Positions 41,916-51,700 of a DNA stretch of 64,000 nucleotides are shown here, in pieces (position 1 is the first letter of the stretch; each line of letters begins with the position of its first letter). Where the stretch lies: positions 64,001 through 128,000 of the forward strand of contig NZ_SKFH01000008.1 of NCBI RefSeq assembly GCF_004343705.1. The letters are read 5' to 3'. Position numbers and translations under genes: made by a program. The stretch comes from Flaviaesturariibacter aridisoli (GTDB lineage Bacteria > Bacteroidota > Bacteroidia > Chitinophagales > Chitinophagaceae). The notes below the pieces were generated by a model, which made no database searches, was not told the origin of the DNA, and saw only the letters and a program-made list of their open reading frames with translations.

Positions 41916-42680
41916 ATGATTTGGAATCCTTCGCTTCTCGCCGGCAAAACGGCCCTCGTTACCGGCTGTAGCCGCGGCATCGGCCAGGCCATGGCCGTTG
42001 CGCTCGCCGAGGTCGGTGCCGACATTATCGGAGTGTCGCATTCCCTGCAGGCGGGGAGTGCCACCGAGGCTGCCGTACGGGCGACGGGCCGTCGCTTTAC
42101 CGCTTATTCGGCCGACCTGGGCAACCGCGATGCGCTGTATACCTTCATCCGGCAGGTGAAGAGCGTGCATCCCGTGGTCGACATCCTGGTCAACAACGCG
42201 GGCAGCATCCGCCGCCATCCGGCCGTCGAACACCCCGACGAGGCCTGGGACGAAGTGCTGCAACTGAACCTCGATGCCCCCTTCATCCTTGCCCGCGAGT
42301 TTGGTCGCGACATGCTGGTTCGGGGCAGCGGCAAGGTGGTGTTCACCTGCTCGCTGCTTTCCTTCCAGGGAGGCATCACGGTGCCGGGCTATGCCGCCAG
42401 CAAAGGCGCACTGGCCAGCCTTGTGAAGGCGCTTGCCAACGAGTGGGCCGGGCAGGGAGTGAACGTCAACGGCATCGCGCCTGGCTATATCGCCACCGAC
42501 AACACCGAGGCCCTGCGCCAGGACCCGCAGCGGAGCGCGAGCATCCTCGCCCGCATTCCCGCCGGACGCTGGGGCGAGCCCGATGACTTCAAGGCGCCGC
42601 TGGTATTCCTGTGCTCAGACGCCTCCGCCTATGTGCACGGCACCATACTTACGGTGGATGGCGGATGGATGGGGCGGTAG
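41916..42680 (+). CDS. kduD: 2-dehydro-3-deoxy-D-gluconate 5-dehydrogenase (SDR)
   Basis: The 254-residue protein is very like KduD throughout: KTALVTGCSRGIGQAMA (cofactor), VDILVNNAGSIRR, LLSFQGGITVPGYAASK with the catalytic Ser146, Tyr159 and Lys163, INGIAPGY-like VNGIAPGYIATDNTEALR and the C-terminal VDGGWMGR. The reaction is NAD-linked interconversion of 2,5-diketo-3-deoxygluconate and KDG in pectin or other uronate breakdown. kduI is not adjacent. The LacI gene diverges from it. The stop codon is followed within 10 bp by an octamer array. Confidence 0.92.
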   Translation: MIWNPSLLAGKTALVTGCSRGIGQAMAVALAEVGADIIGVSHSLQAGSATEAAVRATGRRFTAYSADLGNRDALYTFIRQVKSVHPVVDILVNNAGSIRRHPAVEHPDEAWDEVLQLNLDAPFILAREFGRDMLVRGSGKVVFTCSLLSFQGGITVPGYAASKGALASLVKALANEWAGQGVNVNGIAPGYIATDNTEALRQDPQRSASILARIPAGRWGEPDDFKAPLVFLCSDASAYVHGTILTVDGGWMGR

Positions 42681-42688
42681 GGAGAAAG

Positions 42689-42769
42689 AACAGGAGAACA
42701 GGAGAACAGGAGAACAAGAGAACAAGAGAACAAGAGAACAAGAGAAAGAGAGAACGAGAGAACGAGCGT
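42689..42769. repeat. Long octamer array (GAACAGGA/GAACAAGA family)
   Basis: About ten 8-bp units, first GAACAGGA, then GAACAAGA, ending in GAACGAGA. It starts 9 bp after the kduD stop. It is the longest array in the window and related to the GAACAGGT units at 3533-3556. Confidence 0.88.
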
Positions 42770-42841
42770 TTGCGACAGGCTTTGCCTTGTGGGAAGCGCT
42801 CCCTCACCGGCGCCCCGATCGGCGCGGGCGGGCTCTCCATG

Positions 42842-42870
42842 ACAAAGGCCCCGCACCGCGGGGCCTTTGT
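42842..42870. terminator. Bidirectional terminator
   Basis: ACAAAGGCCCCGC and GCGGGGCCTTTGT form a perfect 13-bp stem with a 3-nt loop between kduD and the convergent adhesin gene. Confidence 0.85.
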
Positions 42871-42873
42871 GCG

Positions 42874-42894
42874 CCCCTCTCCCTTGGAGAGGGG
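42874..42894. repeat. CCCCTCTCC/GGAGAGGGG inverted repeat
   Basis: A 9-bp perfect inverted repeat with a 3-nt loop, followed by GGTTGGGGGTGAGG. This phrase is familiar as an intergenic repeat in many bacteria (from memory). It sits between the terminator and the adhesin stop. Confidence 0.6.
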
Positions 42895-42913
42895 TTGGGG
42901 GTGAGGTGGGTGC

Positions 42914-45900
42914 TTATTGCTTCACCACCGTCACCGCTTCGCTCGCCTCGCCATTGGCGGCGATGGCTTTCAGGTGATAGTTCCCGGTTGCCAGCCCGGT
43001 GACGTCGAGGCGGACCGTAGAACTACTGCCGGCCTCAGTGAGTACGCTTTGCTGGCGCACGATGCGGCCCTGCATATCCGTGAGCTGGAGCACCACGTTG
43101 CCCCCCTGGGCCGAAGCCTGCAGGCGAACCGAGGCAGCGCCCTTCACGGGGTTGGGGTAAATGCCATCCAAGGTGATGATGCCGCTCTTGTCGCTTTTCA
43201 GCATGACAACCGCGCTGTACTTCGAGCGGCCGTCGAGGTCTTCCTGCTTCAGGCGGTAGTACCACTTGTTTCCAGCAGCGATCGATTCGTTGAAGGTGTA
43301 GTTGATATCCGAAGCGCTGTTGCCCCCGGCCGCGCGGCTGGTCACAAAAGACACCTGTGTAAAGTGGATGCCGTCCGTGCTGCGCTCGATGGCGAAGCCG
43401 CGGTTGTTGTTTTCCGAAGCGGTCGCCCACTTCAGCTCATTCACGTTGGCCGTACGCTTGCCCGTAAAGCGGATCAGCGATACCGGCAGCGGGGCGTCGA
43501 TGTTCGAGATCGCGAAGGGCGAGAAATACGTAAGGTCCGAAACGCTCACCGCTTTCAGCCCACCTGCTGTTGCCGGTATCACGGCGCCGCCACGCTTGGC
43601 CCAGCCGGCAGCCCCGTCGTAGTGCCATACCTGCACACCCATGGCGTTGCTGAAGGAAGCGCCCACATCGGTGGAGCCGTTGTAGTAGAAAGTAACACTG
43701 GCGCCCGGTACAGGCACGGGGTTGGCCGAGGGCGTGATGATCCACTGGCGAGAAACCGCTTTGGCTACATTCGGTGCATAAGGGCCGGTAACATTCGATA
43801 CGGCGTCTTCCACGCGCACGCTCCAGTCAAGCAGTGTGGCGGCCGAAAGATCCATCGGGTTGTAGGTGCTGTTGCCCACGGGGAAGGCCGAGGCGCTGTT
43901 GGTTACGCCGCGGATGGTGAAAGCGCCGCTGCCCGACGTGCGCACATAAGAAGTCGCGGAGCCGCCGCTGACCGCACCGGCCGCTGCCGACAGGTTCCGC
44001 GCGTCGAGGTCGATGATGCCGTTGCTGAGCGACAGCGTTCCATTGACCTTGATCGAACGGGAGAGGGTCACTTTGCCGCCGCCGTTGATCGTTACGTCGC
44101 GCACGATGTCCGTTGCAGGCACTTCCGCACCGGTGCCGAGGTCGCTGCTGTTGGCAAACTCCAGGTCGACGCTGCCGAGGAAGACGGGCGCCGTGTCGAG
44201 CGAGCCGGCATTGCGCACCACGCGTGCGCTGTTGGCCAGCAGGAGGTTCTCGCTGCCCACGATGCCGCCCTCTTCGAGTTGCAGGCGATGGGCCACGTTG
44301 ATGAAGTTGCCCGCCGTGAGACTGCCCGCGGTTTTCGATACCGACAGGTCATAGAAGTTGCCGGGAGCGCTGCCGCTGAAGGCCTGCGCATTGCCTCCGT
44401 AAAAAGATACGGTGCCACCGCCCGGCTGGAAGGTGCCGTCCTGCACCCAGTTGCCGGCGAGACCCAGGTTGTTGCCGCCCGATGCGAGGATAGTTCCGTT
44501 GCCGATGGCGACATCGCCGCTGATGCTCATCGAAGTGGCCAGCGTTTTGGTACCGCCCGTAGAAGATTGCAGGCTTTCATAAGGGAAGTCGGGTACGGAC
44601 TGGTTGCCGCTGCCGTTGAAGTTGATCGTGCTGCCCGTAACCGTGTGGCTGCCTGCAGCCGTCGCGGTAAAAGTTCCCGCCACACCGGTGGTGCCCGACG
44701 CAAGGATCTTTTGTCCGCCCGTAAGCGCCAGGTTGCCATAGTTGATCGCGAGGACGTTCTGCCCGTCGCTGTTGCCGCTGTAGCTGACGGTGCCGCCCGT
44801 AGCCGACGTGAGGCTGCCACCCGGGGCGCTGACGCCGCCGTTGAGGGTGAGGGTCTGCGTGCCCACGGCCAGGGTGCCGCTGTTGAGCGTAAGGTTGTTC
44901 GACACGGTGAGGGCCGATCCGAGCGAGGCGGTGCCGCCGCTGTTTACGATAAAATTGTAGACCGTGCCGTTGCTGAACGTATTGGCGGGGATGCTCTGCG
45001 CGCCGGCGCCCTTGAGGATGATGGTGCCCGCCGAGGCGTCGATGCTCCCCGTGCCGACGGAGATCGTGCCGTTCAGCGTCAGCGCATGCGTGCCGATGTT
45101 GAGCGTGCCGGCCGTCAGCGTTACATTTTTCGTGCCGCTGCTCAGCAGGTTACTGGCCAGCGACAGCGTGGCCGAAGGCTTGTTGACCACGGTGTTGATC
45201 GTGCCCGAAACCACGGAGCCATTGAGCTGGGTAATGGTCTTGCTGTTGCCGCCGCTGAAAGTCAGCGTAGCGGTGCCGGAAGATTGCGTCAGCTCGGCGA
45301 TGTTGGCACCCGAGTTCAGGTACAAGGATCCTCCGATATTCATCGTGCCCACATTCCCGGTGCGTGCGTTCGTCATATTAAAGACGGGGCGGCTGTAGCC
45401 ACTGGCGGGATAAGAGACAGTGGCATCGATGTTCACGTCGCCGCCGATGACCAGGTTGGCGGTTCCGTTCGAGCCGCTGAAGGGCATCAGGTTCCAGTTG
45501 CCGGCATACACGTTCAGGTTGCCGATGATGTTGATGTTGAACGGCGTACCGCTGGTCATCTGCGTAGCCCCCGTATTTGTACGGGCCAGTGTGAGGTTGC
45601 CCGCGATGGTCAGGCCCGATGTGAAGGCTCCTTGCGCAGCGAACACTTTAAAGCCGGCCGAGGTAAGGTTCGGCAGGTCGAACTCGACGTTGCCGAAAAG
45701 CGAGGAGGCAGGTGTGCCCACAGCGCCGATCTGCGAAGCCGTGGTGGCGCCGGTAATTTTCAGGGTGCCGTTGCCGTTGACGGTAGACCAGGTGGCCGCG
45801 GGGATCTGGCCCGTGCCGGAGCCGGTGAGCACCGCCGTAAGATTATAGGTGCCGAGGCCGGCTACCGATGAAAAGAGCAGTGTGCTTCCGCTGGAGGTGA

Positions 45901-48199
45901 TCGCCGTAGTGCTGGTGCTGGCGTTGTTGAACGTGCCGGTGACGGTCACGATCGAGCCGGTGGTAACGAAGGTTCCCGAATTCAGGGTATAGGTGCCGGC
46001 GATGCTGCTGGCGCCGCCGACGGTCAGCGCGGCACCAGTGGCCTGCGTCAGTGCAGAACCGCTGGCGACCGTGATGCCGTTGCTAACGGTAAGGGCAGCC
46101 GAGGTGAGCGTAACGCTGGCGGAGTTGGCGAGCAGGAGGCTGTTGATGGTGGTTGTGCTGCCGATGCTCACCGTGGCGGTGGGCACCGTGGCGCCGTCGA
46201 ACTTCAGCACGTCGCTGTTGGCGGGGCTGCTGCGGAGCGGCGACCAGTTGTTGGCGCTGGCCAGCAGGTTGTCGCCGGCAGCGCCCGTCCAGGTGTAGGG
46301 TCCTACAACAGTGACGGTGAAAGGAGCGCTGCCACTGCAACCGCTGCTGCTGTTGCTGACGGTGATCGTGGCGTTGTATACCGCTGCGGCGGCGGCTGGC
46401 GGCACGGCGAGGGACAGCGGACTGGCCGTAAGGGTTGTCGTGCTGATGTCGGTAAAGCCAGCGGCCTGCGCCGTAGCGTCGTAGGCAATGGCATACTGGT
46501 TGGGCGTATTGCTGGTTGTGTATACGAGGTTGCCTGCGCTGGCACCTTGCGGCACCGTGATGCCGGTTGGTGATATGGTGGGCAGGCCATTGACCGTGGC
46601 AGTTACTGCCGTGCGGCTCGACGACACGCAGCCGGTTGTGCTGTTGCGCGTTTCAGCGTAGTAGGTCGTGTTGGCCGAAATAGTTGGCGAGGAGAAGGTG
46701 AACGTGCCGGACCCTCCCGTCTGCAGCGTGCCGCCGCTGGCTGCGGAATACCAGTCGATGGTGTAGCCTGCCCCGGGATCATCTACAGCAAGGGTCACCG
46801 AGCCGCTGCCGCAGCGCGCCGCGCCCACAGCGCCGGTGGGTGTGCCGGGTAGCGGGTTGACGGACAGGCTGACCGTGTTGTTGCTGGAGAAGTTCGAGGT
46901 GCAGGATCCGCCAATGGTCATGCTGCTGATGGTCAGTGTTTGGGCGTCGTTGGCGGCGGTAACCGGCACCGTAAAGCTTGCGTTGCCGAGTGCATCGGAG
47001 GTGGCCGAGGTAACGACTGTGCTGCCGCCGGCGATGTTGTAGCTGATGGAGTGAACGCTGCTGGCCGCGAGGCCGGAAAGGTTGATGGAGGCGCTGTTGC
47101 CCGAGCAAACGGCTGCGGCCTGGCTCACACCCGAAATCGTTGGCGACGAGCAAGCCACGGCAGGCGTTCCGTTGCAGGTGACGGCGGTCGCGTAGTTGAA
47201 GGCGCGGTCAACTGCGAAGATGCTGTAGTAATAGGTGGTGCCGGTGTTGAGGCCGGTGTTGGTAAAGGTGTTGGTGCCGGCGGGAACGATGCCCACCACG
47301 GTGCCGCCACCGGAGGCGGCGCTGTTGCCGACGCCATAGATTCCGTTTACGTTCAGGGATTGAGCGGTTGCTGACGTGTGGCGTACAATCACGTAGCCGG
47401 CCAGGTCAGCCGCGCCCGAAGCCGTCCAGGAGATATCGAGAGACGTGGTGGAAGCGACCACCGCATTGGCCGACGTGGCCGCAGCAGGAGCGGTGACGTC
47501 AACGGTTGAGCCGGGGTAGATCACATAGTCGTCGATGTTGTAGCCGGGGCTGGCGAAGCTGCCCCCATTGGGTAAAAATTGAACGAGTCCGTAGCGGGTG
47601 GCTGCAGCACTGGAGCCGGAAGTGACAACAATGGCGGCCTTTGTCCACACGGTGGAAGCTACTGAGTTGACGCCCAGCGTGCCCGTAGTAACATTTGATC
47701 CAAGTTGTGCAGTGCCGTCGGGACTGATCGCGACGTTGAAGGCACGGGCTGAGCCGGTTGTTGTTTTAAACCAATAGAACTGGACGACGTATTGTGTGCT
47801 GTTGCCGATGCCGGTGCTGGGCGCAGTTGGCGAAAACAAGACGCCGCTTGTGCTACCGGTGATCCAGTTGAGTGACTTGGCGCCGGTGCGGCTTGCGTTC
47901 GAAATCGAAGGCGTACTGTTGGTAGCATTGGCTCCGGTATATGCAGCCAGTTGTGCGCCGCTTGCGACACTGGTGGATGCCTGCTGCGCTGCGTTTGCAT
48001 TTTCAAAGCCACCCTGCATATTCGGAAACGACCCGATCACCTGGTTCTGCGCCTGCGCGGAGCCAGCGGCAAACAGGAGCAGGAGCGACAGCAGGGCCGC
48101 GGCCCCCATAGATTTCGCTCTGAAAAATTCAGCGGACGACAAAAGACGACGGAATGGGCTGTTTGCACAAAGGGCAAACGAGCAAGCAAGACTTCTCAT
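42914..48199 (-). CDS. Giant secreted adhesin with type A T9SS sorting domain
   Basis: The 1761-residue protein has a signal peptide (core MGAAALLSLLLLFAAGSAQAQ; a start at Met31 is possible, Met1 keeps more charge). A fibronectin type III-like domain lies at about 235-345 and Ig-like parts at about 350-620. Next comes a long Ser/Thr/Gly-rich region of short beta-strand repeats (about 640-1500, for example LTLNSGTLAVGTQTLTLNGG) that should form a beta-helix. The C-terminus (IYPNPVKGAASVRL, YHLKAIAANGEASEAVTV) is a type A (Por) sorting domain, so it leaves by T9SS and is anchored or released at the surface. It is transcribed divergently from a type-B adhesin. Confidence 0.88.
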   Translation of the reverse strand: MRSLACSFALCANSPFRRLLSSAEFFRAKSMGAAALLSLLLLFAAGSAQAQNQVIGSFPNMQGGFENANAAQQASTSVASGAQLAAYTGANATNSTPSISNASRTGAKSLNWITGSTSGVLFSPTAPSTGIGNSTQYVVQFYWFKTTTGSARAFNVAISPDGTAQLGSNVTTGTLGVNSVASTVWTKAAIVVTSGSSAAATRYGLVQFLPNGGSFASPGYNIDDYVIYPGSTVDVTAPAAATSANAVVASTTSLDISWTASGAADLAGYVIVRHTSATAQSLNVNGIYGVGNSAASGGGTVVGIVPAGTNTFTNTGLNTGTTYYYSIFAVDRAFNYATAVTCNGTPAVACSSPTISGVSQAAAVCSGNSASINLSGLAASSVHSISYNIAGGSTVVTSATSDALGNASFTVPVTAANDAQTLTISSMTIGGSCTSNFSSNNTVSLSVNPLPGTPTGAVGAARCGSGSVTLAVDDPGAGYTIDWYSAASGGTLQTGGSGTFTFSSPTISANTTYYAETRNSTTGCVSSSRTAVTATVNGLPTISPTGITVPQGASAGNLVYTTSNTPNQYAIAYDATAQAAGFTDISTTTLTASPLSLAVPPAAAAAVYNATITVSNSSSGCSGSAPFTVTVVGPYTWTGAAGDNLLASANNWSPLRSSPANSDVLKFDGATVPTATVSIGSTTTINSLLLANSASVTLTSAALTVSNGITVASGSALTQATGAALTVGGASSIAGTYTLNSGTFVTTGSIVTVTGTFNNASTSTTAITSSGSTLLFSSVAGLGTYNLTAVLTGSGTGQIPAATWSTVNGNGTLKITGATTASQIGAVGTPASSLFGNVEFDLPNLTSAGFKVFAAQGAFTSGLTIAGNLTLARTNTGATQMTSGTPFNINIIGNLNVYAGNWNLMPFSGSNGTANLVIGGDVNIDATVSYPASGYSRPVFNMTNARTGNVGTMNIGGSLYLNSGANIAELTQSSGTATLTFSGGNSKTITQLNGSVVSGTINTVVNKPSATLSLASNLLSSGTKNVTLTAGTLNIGTHALTLNGTISVGTGSIDASAGTIILKGAGAQSIPANTFSNGTVYNFIVNSGGTASLGSALTVSNNLTLNSGTLAVGTQTLTLNGGVSAPGGSLTSATGGTVSYSGNSDGQNVLAINYGNLALTGGQKILASGTTGVAGTFTATAAGSHTVTGSTINFNGSGNQSVPDFPYESLQSSTGGTKTLATSMSISGDVAIGNGTILASGGNNLGLAGNWVQDGTFQPGGGTVSFYGGNAQAFSGSAPGNFYDLSVSKTAGSLTAGNFINVAHRLQLEEGGIVGSENLLLANSARVVRNAGSLDTAPVFLGSVDLEFANSSDLGTGAEVPATDIVRDVTINGGGKVTLSRSIKVNGTLSLSNGIIDLDARNLSAAAGAVSGGSATSYVRTSGSGAFTIRGVTNSASAFPVGNSTYNPMDLSAATLLDWSVRVEDAVSNVTGPYAPNVAKAVSRQWIITPSANPVPVPGASVTFYYNGSTDVGASFSNAMGVQVWHYDGAAGWAKRGGAVIPATAGGLKAVSVSDLTYFSPFAISNIDAPLPVSLIRFTGKRTANVNELKWATASENNNRGFAIERSTDGIHFTQVSFVTSRAAGGNSASDINYTFNESIAAGNKWYYRLKQEDLDGRSKYSAVVMLKSDKSGIITLDGIYPNPVKGAASVRLQASAQGGNVVLQLTDMQGRIVRQQSVLTEAGSSSTVRLDVTGLATGNYHLKAIAANGEASEAVTVVKQ

Positions 48200-48386
48200 A
48201 AAGCGCGTTGTTTTAAATGGCCAGGTTTTGGAAGGCTAGGGGAGAGCTTTGGATAGGATATTGGCCAATGAGAAAACGGCGCAGGAGCAGGCGGGAACAC
48301 AAGGCACAGCATCGACAGTAGAAATACAAGCGAGCAGCGCAACCGTCTAACAAGTTTCATCACAAATCACGACTCGCGCCGATTTT

Positions 48387-48420
48387 TCTATGCAATCGTT
48401 ACCGGAAACGTTTGCATAGA
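48387..48420. promoter_or_regulatory. 34-bp operator-like dyad between divergent adhesin genes
   Basis: The arms 48387-48401 and 48406-48420 (TCTATGCAA..CGTT type) pair at 13 of 15 positions around CCGG. Each arm contains a LacI/PurR-like core (GTAACGATTGC on the minus strand, AAACGTTTGC on the plus strand). It lies in the 501-bp gap 48200-48700, which otherwise holds only one GTAGAAATAC copy (48318-48327) and a promoter-like site. Confidence 0.6.
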
Positions 48421-48426
48421 AACTTG

Positions 48427-48456
48427 TTGTCCGGATTTACAAATCAATCTACTTTG
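48427..48456 (+). promoter_or_regulatory. Tentative promoter (TTG, 20 bp, TACTTTG)
   Basis: TTG at 48427-48429 and TACTTTG at 48450-48456 resemble -33 and -7 boxes, with one base fewer than TAnnTTTG. The site lies just downstream of the dyad and 244 bp before the adhesin start. Confidence 0.35.
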
Positions 48457-48700
48457 GTACCGTTGACCAGAACTATGGGTATCGTTGCAAAGGCTTTGTG
48501 TGCTTGCTTTTGAATGTTGCGGATATCCTAGCCAAACACCACCCCCGGAGCCCTGCTTGCTGCTTGCTGTGTGACCCCTGAACGCTTCCGGGATTTCGGA
48601 TCGCCTCTCCCTTCCACTCGTTTTACCAGGCCTGGTGACCGCCCGATGCGGCCGCCCGGACCATTGCTGCTCTAACTCAAAACCAATAACCGGACTTGCT

Positions 48701-51700
48701 ATGCGCTTTTCCCTTGAATCAACGCCCGCCTTTCTGAAGCTGGCAACGCGGCATCGTCAACGCCTGCTTCGCTGCCTCTGCGCCGCGCTGCTGCTCCTGG
48801 CGGGCTGCCCCGCCGGCGCCCAGAACTACACCTACAGCACCGAAACCTTCGACGTTACCACCGAGTGGCCGCAGGCACAGGCACAGGCGCCCGCCACCGA
48901 ATCGCAGTACGTCACCAGCACCGGTGCCTGGCGCCTTTACAAAGGCTACACGGTCACCGGCTCCGACCCCTGCAGCAGCCCGCGCGCCCTCCGCTTTCCC
49001 AGCGGCTCCGGCGCCTACCTTGTGTCGCCCCCGCTGGCGCAGGGCTGCGGCGTCGTGACGTTCAACGATGCGCGCACCAACCGTGTTTATACGTATTATA
49101 CGTCCACCGACAACGGTGCTACCTGGAGCGCCGGTACCAACACGCCCTCCTCGGGAGCATCCTGCGCTACCGTCACCATCACGATCAACAATCCCGCCGT
49201 CAACCGCTTCAAGCTCGGTTATACCGTGGCGCAGGATGCCGGCGTAGACAACTTCCTCATCACCACCGCCACCATCGTGGCGCCCACCGTGACCACTACG
49301 GCGGCCAGCGCCATTACGTTTACCTCGGCCAGCGCGGGCGGCAACGTCACTTCCGACGGCTTTGCCACCGTCAGCGACCGCGGCGTGGTGTGGAGCACAA
49401 CGGCCAACCCGAGCACCGGCAGCAACCTGGGCATCACTCACAACGGCACCGGCACCGGCGCGTTTACCAGCGCCCTGAGCGGCCTCGCCCCCTCTACTAC
49501 TTATCATTACCGTGCCTTTGCCACCAACAGCATCGGCACTTCCTATGGATCCGATCTCACCTTCACCACGCCGGTAGCCGTGCCCACGCTGACGGCCAGC
49601 CCCGCTTCGCTCGACTGGGGCAACGTGACCATCAACACAACGGCCACGATGAACTATTCGCTGTCGGGTGTGTACCTGTCGCCGGCGGCCGGCAACATTA
49701 GCATCACCGCGCCTTCGGGCTATGGTATTTCTACAAGTCCCACCGGGCCCTTCGGTGCTACGGCCACCGTTGCCTATACCGGCAGCACGCTGGCCGCTAC
49801 GACCCTCTACGTTCAGTTTGCACCCGGCGCCGTGGGCGCGCTCAACGGAACGCTGGTGAACAGCGGCGGTGGTGGCAGCGTCAACGTAGCCCTTGCGGGC
49901 GCAGGCGCGGCCCAACTCGCCGGCGTCACCAACGTGGGCTTCGACTTCTGGACCGGCTTCGGCTACCAGGTGAAAATGGAGGAGCGCGCGGGCGACAGCA
50001 ATGAAGCACGCATGTCGATCTACATCTCGGTGCCGCAGGGCACAGTGCCCGCTTCGGTGCGCGTGGAGCTTCCCGGCATCCCCGGCGCCGCGGGCTTCCC
50101 GCAGGTGGTTACCGTCAACCCGGGCACCGTTTCGGAAGTAACCGGCTTCCCCACGGGCGATCCCGGAAACACCATCAACAGCGGTGGCTTCCCCGATACG
50201 CGCCTTTATGCAACCGGCGTTACGAGTCGCGGGGTGCACATTTACTCGACCAACGGCGTTCCCATTTCGGTGTGGATGCATACCTACGCTCCTAACAATT
50301 CGGCGGCTGGTGCCATCCTGTTCCCCTCCAACACCTGGTCGTCGAACTATACGGTGCAGGCCTACGGCGGCGTCGCTAACGACGACAACCCAGCTTCCTA
50401 TTTCTTTGTCATTGCCAAAGAAGACAATACGCCGATCTGGTTTACGCCCAGCCAGGACGTAGTGGATTCCACCACCGGTTCTTCGGGCACGATCTTCAAC
50501 GAAGGCCACACGGCGGCCCAGGTCAAGTACCATGCTGGTACGCAATACGGTCCCATCATCCTGAACAAGGGCCAGATCTTTAATGCCATGGGCTTCATCC
50601 AGGGCTCGGGACGTCTCACCGCACGCGGCCTCGACCTTTCAGGCTCGGTGGTGAAGACCGATTGCAACAAAAGCATCGCTGTTTTCGGCGGCAACGGCCG
50701 TGTGCTGGTGAACGCCAGCGACTGTAATGCCACCACCGGCTCGGACCACATGATCCAGCAGATGTTTCCTTCCGTTGCCTGGGGCAAGCGTTACCTCACG
50801 GCTCCTACCAAAACGATGGAGTACAACGTGTTCCGCGTCAACGTAACCGACCCCGCTACGCAGGTGCGCGCCAACGGTACGCTGCTCACCGGCATCATCA
50901 ACAACCTTTATTATGAATTCGCCAGCAACCAGCCGCAACTGATCACCGGCGACCGCCCGATCTCGGTAACGCAGTTCATTACAGCCGAAGATTGTGCGGT
51001 GAAGCACGGCGCCAACGGCATGGGCGACCCGGAGATGATCATCCTCAGCCCCGTGGAGCAAGCCATTACCACCACCACTGTTTACTCGGCTCCCATCAAG
51101 CGTTCCGGCAACCCCGAGAATGGCCATTATATCAACGTGATCATTCCGCAGGGCGGCGTTGCTTCTTTCCGTCTCGATGGGGCCGCTACCGCCGACCCCG
51201 GCGCTGACCAGACCTCAATCGCGGCTACGTTCGATCACAGCCAGGGCCAGGGTGTGGGCGCTGCCTACGGCACCGGCACGCCGCTTCCCATCAGCAGCAT
51301 CTTCCAGCCGCACCCGCAACTGGCCGGCTATGCCTATGCCACCTTCCAGGTAACCCCGCGGGCGGCGCATACGCTGTCTTCAGATTCCGCCTTCAACGCC
51401 ATCGCCTACGGTGTAACCGACGGTGAAAGCTATGCCTACAATGCCGGTGCGGCTGTGAAGGACCTGTCGCAGCAAGTGCTGCTCGCCAACCCCTACGGCG
51501 TGTCGAAAGGCATCACCTGCAAGGGCAACGACTTCTACTTCCGCATCGCGCTGCCCTATGCGCCCGCCGATCTCAGCTCGCTAAGCTGGAACTTCTTCAA
51601 CAACCCCGCGCTGACGCCCAACGCCAACGTGCTGCAGAACAATCCGACGCCTGACAGTACTTATACGGTCGATGGCGTTCCCTACTACGTGTACCGTATT

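Noticed and set aside
40731-42680. A complete pectin/uronate utilisation locus
   Set aside because: Only kduD and a LacI regulator are present; no kduI, lyase, SusC/SusD or transporter is adjacent.
42917-45871. A 984-codon open frame on the plus strand opposite the type-A adhesin
   Set aside because: It is a shadow of the adhesin's GC-rich, repetitive third-frame composition; the product is Arg/Ala/Gly/His-rich with no domain, while the minus strand codes a clear signal peptide and sorting domain.
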